Assembly: GCA_035041965.1 (NCBI GenBank)
Contig: JAPYMA010001442.1
Coordinates: 21,543 to 85,542 of the forward strand
DNA: 64,000 nt
Direction of reading: 5' to 3'
Source of the DNA: Anisakis pegreffii
Taxonomy: Eukaryota; Nematoda; Chromadorea; Rhabditida; Anisakidae
In this document: positions 60,138-64,000 of the stretch, piece after piece
How positions within the stretch are numbered: the first letter of the stretch is position 1
Layout: every line of letters starts with the position of its first letter
Notes under the pieces: generated by a model
Database searches by the model: none
Told to the model about the DNA's origin: nothing
The model's input: the letters and a program-made list of their open reading frames with translations, nothing else
Translations under genes and position numbers: made by a program

Positions 60138-63100
60138 TACTATCTCGACACTCTGTTAGCGTTTTCCAATCCTTAACTCATAACTTTAATGGTAACAAAG
60201 GCTGATCGCAACGAAATTTAAACATGTTAACGACAAGAAGTGAACAATAATTAAACGTTAAAATTTGCACGTCATTATGCAATTACAAGATAAAGAATGA
60301 TTATTTCTGAGGATCACGCGAGGAAGAGGTAACGTCTAGCGTGCAGTGAAATTATCGTTAAGTAAGTCTGGTGTTTCCATGAGAAAATTTGTAAATCCAA
60401 CTAGAAACTAGCAACTTCGGATGAAAATCATCAATAAAAGTGATAACACAAGTGCGTACACGATCACGAAATTCTCGTCTCTTCGTACGGCACATTCGCC
60501 AAGCACGAGTTAAATTTGATTGCCACTTTGCCAACCTCAAACAAAGTGCTATTCTACGGAATGAAAACCGACAAATATCTCTCGAATAAGAGACAATGAA
60601 CCTACAAATACAAATATTCTATTCAAAGAGATCGGCTGAATGCTCTATCCGGGAAGTAATCATAAATTTATCAAATGAAACTGGGTGTATTGATGACCTG
60701 AACGTGATAATGCAATCCCGAAATCCAAAACTGGATCGCAAATAGTAGTAATAGCCTCAAGAAAAGAAGGAGTAATATTCTAATGACGAGTAATATTCCT
60801 GCGACTAAAAATAGCCCGAATTTCACAAAAATGCTCACTAAACAAAGGACAAACCGAACGTTCACACAAAATTTACAATATAAGTAATTCCTCACAACGG
60901 TGTATAACTGGTTCAAATTGCTTTAATACACATTAAAATGAGACAGTTTATAAAAATGGAAGATGCGGAACAACAATTAGCGTGAAAAATACAAATATAA
61001 CATAGCCACTCATCATAATCACTGCTAATTAATTAAAAAATTACAAGTAAGATAAAAGTGGATCGCTCGCGAATAACATTTCACGCCGACGCGTCTCGGC
61101 TCATCGCCAAGAACGGGCCGGCGCAGCGATTTGCTGAATCAAAAGTCCGAAAAGTGAGGGGTGTGCAAAATATTTTTACGATGCGTTCCCATTATCGGTT
61201 CTGCACTCAAACTGGGTCAGTATTCAATGATTTTGGATTTTAACTCCAGGTTAAGTTCGGGACCCATTTATCAATATTTCTAGCAGCTGAATTGTCGATT
61301 TGGTGGATTTTCGGCAGAATTATAGGTAAAAAACTGTCAAAATTTTGCACCCAATTTGAAAGTGCGCTCAAATGTTCTCACAATGAAGGCAAACCCGCGA
61401 AATTAAATGTTAGCCTTCATCTTGTTCCTTGTAATTTCCTTCCTTATATCTGTATACTTATAAACTCGATATCCGGAATATGGGGCTGGGATTTCCAGTT
61501 ATCCAGTTTCTGCGGTTAACTGGAGCTGGGGACGGATTGTGATCCTGAAGTAGTGATTGTTTTCATGCCTTACGTTTGTGCTTATCTTAGTGATTTTGTA
61601 GTGACTTAGCGAATCGGATGCTGTAAATCTAAAGGAAATTTTCAAATTATTTGAAATTTAAAATCGATCTTCCAATGCACTCAAAACTTCTGCACGACTA
61701 GTTGATGAACAACTGTATAAGTACATCCAAATCATTAGTTTTTGTAGTGTTCCTTGTGATATTTGTTTGTTTTTACTGTGATATTATCGAAATGTATACT
61801 GAATGTTTTGTTTTATTTATTTTTGTTGAATGTGATCATATTTGTAATTATGAAATTGAAATAATGTTGTAACGGTTTAAATATTCATTAATATATTATG
61901 AAAAGCTTTCGGTCTTCCGTTCAGTCAGTTTCAATGAATTAAAAATTGACTCGTTTAATTTACATTTATAACAAAATTATCACTGTCTTATGTTAATTTT
62001 TATTCTATTATCTGTGATACTTATTTACATTCACAGGATTTTTCATAGCACTATCGATATTCGCATGCAGCCTTCATTGGTTTTAATTGCTGCGCATAAA
62101 TATTGTGTGTATTTAAGTGAATCAGCTTGGATGATTATTATACAATTAAAAGGATGTTTTGACAATATTATGAAAGTAATGTTTAATAGTAATGGTGTGT
62201 ATGTACGTTATGAAAGATTTGTGATAAATAAATATGAATTTTAAAAACTTGTTTTGTTTTCACATGGAAAATTTCAGCAAAATAAAATGTTCTGGTTATC
62301 GGAGGGGCATTGGTTCTTCGTTTGTTTGACTACTCGCTCATTAACCACTGACCAATTAACAGCGGCTAATAAGCGAGTAGTCGAAGACTCGAAGAAGACC
62401 CGAAATTAATAAAAGGTCGATCAACCTGATAAAAAAGGTTAATCAAAGGTCGATTCACGAAATCAATTTCAACTTCCCGGATATCCCGGACGGCACAAAG
62501 AAATCCGTAAAGCTGGATTTGTGAAACATGTTAAAGAGTGAAACCCGGTCATTTCGATGCAAGCATGCAGAGATACTTTATGTTATTCATTCAGCAGTTT
62601 TGTTCAAATTGTCCTTAAGTACTTTATTGCTAGAAAGGGATTTGCTAATCAGAGCGATTCGGCTGCATAGAAAGTAAAGATATTGAACATCTCAATTGTA
62701 TCAGTCGCCTTTCACGTGCATTTCTTCATGATTTAGGCTGATTATGATGTCAGTGAACAGTGTGTTATCAAGGCAATCAGTTATCATTACTCAGAATAGA
62801 CTATATGTTCATGCTCTAGTCTTCTCTTCGATGAAACTGTTTCAATAGTACAATGTCAAATAGCTGATCGAAGATCAAAACTGTTTACGATGTTGTTTAC
62901 TCAATACATTGGACTTTCGCAATAGCCCTCTGAATGCACTGTGTCAAAAACGTCAAACGACGTTCCATGCTTACAATGCTTTAAACACGCACGTATACAC
63001 CCACACACGCTCGCATCCGATGCATGATACTCGAGAATCATGGGGTCTCTGCATCTCTACTCCCTCGTGTATTCTCATTCTATTTTCTTTCTTACTAGCC

Positions 63101-63627
63101 ATCGCAATGCTATTTCGACACTCCTCGGCCTGATGACGAAAACAAACACCCCACCTCACCGTCGATTTTTAGCCACCATGATGGCTTAAACCACTTTCAA
63201 TTAAGTTACAACGATTCCGTGTTTATTTAGGTGCACTTTATTTGTTTGATATTAACATATTTCAATGCCTCCGGATTTCATCCGGAATAAAAAAGCTTCT
63301 AAGATCCCAGGGAATGATCTCGGCGAAATATCGTTTCTTTTTTCCACAGATATTGGATTTCACTCGCTAATGATATGGCATAATAATATGCGAATGCCTT
63401 GTTGATCACTTCGTTGTGATCATAATGTGCACTCTATGATCTGTTAATGGTACCATACCAATTGATCACCACAGATCATATCGCTATGATTGATTGCCTT
63501 GCTCATTCAGTATTCATTTATTTCTCTCATATATTTTCTGTGCGGTGCAGTTGCGTTGCTTAATACATTTTTGTGGATGTCATTCATGATTTTAGTTTGT
63601 TAATGAATTTTCTCGTGAAATTCAGAA
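60138..63627. other. Intergenic with hairpin and weak ORFs
   Basis: A minus-strand stretch at 60358-60540 is strongly basic (TRAWRMCRTKRREFRDR) and one at 60671-60916 is very hydrophobic; their phases do not join. At 61060-61140 an 80-base GC-rich island with CpGs (GCCGACGCGTCTCGGCTC) stands out from AT-rich surroundings. An inverted repeat at 62328-62382 has arms GACTACTCGCT and AGCGAGTAGTC; its flanks carry TTCTTCG and CGAAGAA. No gene is supported. Confidence 0.45.
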
Positions 63628-64000
63628 ATGCGCCGCAGATATTTTGAGATCACGTAACCTTTCAATTTTTCCTGTCAATGATATTCGTGTTAAATCGCTC
63701 GGATTGTATTGAAATGAGCTTGAGGAAAACTACGAATTAATCATTTAATACTCTTCTAGACCGGAAGTGATCGAGCGACCAAACCCTGACAGTTTCAACG
63801 ATACTGTCAATGGTCGTCACCTCAAATCAAAGGTGAGGAAATAAATGATTTATGTGGTGGTTTAATTTGTTTGTTGGCGATACGAAATGACTTTATTGTC
63901 AATCAATCTTGTTAATTTCTCGTGATCTGATATGAATTGCCGTATTTTCAGTGAGTACGTTGGATGGCATTTGGATGGATACTGTTCTAGACAGTATTTG
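63628..64000 (+). CDS. 5' part of an unknown gene, cut by window edge
   Basis: Three exons fit in phase: 63628-63653, 63760-63832 and from 63956 to beyond the window. They encode MRRRYFEIT, then PEVIERPNPDSFNDTVNGRH and LKSK, then YVGWHLDGYCSRQYL. The ATG lies two bases after GAAATTCAG, so a trans-spliced start is likely. The third exon uses the acceptor TTTTCAGTGAG; the nearer TTTTCAG would put a stop codon in frame. Too little is present to name a family. Confidence 0.55.

Noticed and set aside
60358..60916. Minus-strand two-exon membrane protein
   Set aside because: A hydrophobic piece and a basic piece both look coding, but their exon phases do not match and no start was found.
1..64000. 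tRNA, rRNA, CRISPR, bacterial or viral insert
   Set aside because: No cloverleaf with a GGTTCGAAT-type arm, no rRNA blocks, no regularly spaced short repeats and no intact transposase, polymerase or capsid-like ORF was seen.

Overview
The window reads as nematode nuclear DNA. It is AT-rich, and its genes are broken into 3-13 small exons with GT-AG introns whose acceptors are the worm-type T-rich (T)TTCAG. Several start codons lie directly behind such an acceptor, which suggests spliced-leader trans-splicing. The gene set includes a secreted von Willebrand A plus C-type-lectin protein of a kind common in rhabditid worms. All models were built by hand from splice sites, exon phase and remembered protein families. 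No alignment was run.

Left third. A minus-strand LUC7L3-type U1 snRNP factor (547-1858, 3' end unresolved) is divergent from a plus-strand pair: LYRM1-like (2428-3103) and EEF2KMT-like (3042-5358). The pair appears to share one exon acceptor and to overlap in different frames. A degenerate centrin (6475-7782) and a small minus-strand coiled-coil gene (8552-9056) follow. The VWA/C-type lectin gene (11052-14355) is followed by decayed repeats, a satellite of about 404-bp units (15581-17893) and a second, degenerate copy of the lectin gene's 3' end (17925-18612).

Middle. One PPEF/RdgC-type Ca2+-regulated phosphatase occupies 19964-32212. Its first exon carries an MGC acylation signal, an intron of about 7.2 kb follows, then the IQ motif, a PP5-like catalytic domain and two canonical EF-hands. 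A second gene of up to eight exons, encoding a basic protein I do not recognise, lies on the opposite strand inside that intron (23727-25935). Between 32.2 and 41.0 kb I see only repeats and fragmentary coding-like exons.

Right third. A CCDC92-like coiled-coil gene (41025-47025), a secreted cysteine-rich gene on the minus strand (47839-49249), a His/Gly-rich gene of unknown role (51816-52634), class I fructose-bisphosphate aldolase (55370-57890) and a convergent CISD3-type mitochondrial 2Fe-2S gene (58648-60137). The first exons of another plus-strand gene run off the right edge (63628-64000).

Most recognised genes are single-copy housekeeping or sensory genes with no evident joint pathway. 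The only operon-like arrangement is LYRM1/EEF2KMT. I found no clear new multi-gene system. The most unusual signals are several GC-AG introns needed to keep conserved frames, the antisense nested gene, the LYRM1/EEF2KMT overlap, an in-frame hydrophobic leader upstream of aldolase, and the secreted Cys-rich protein with a CxxxC...CxC pattern.
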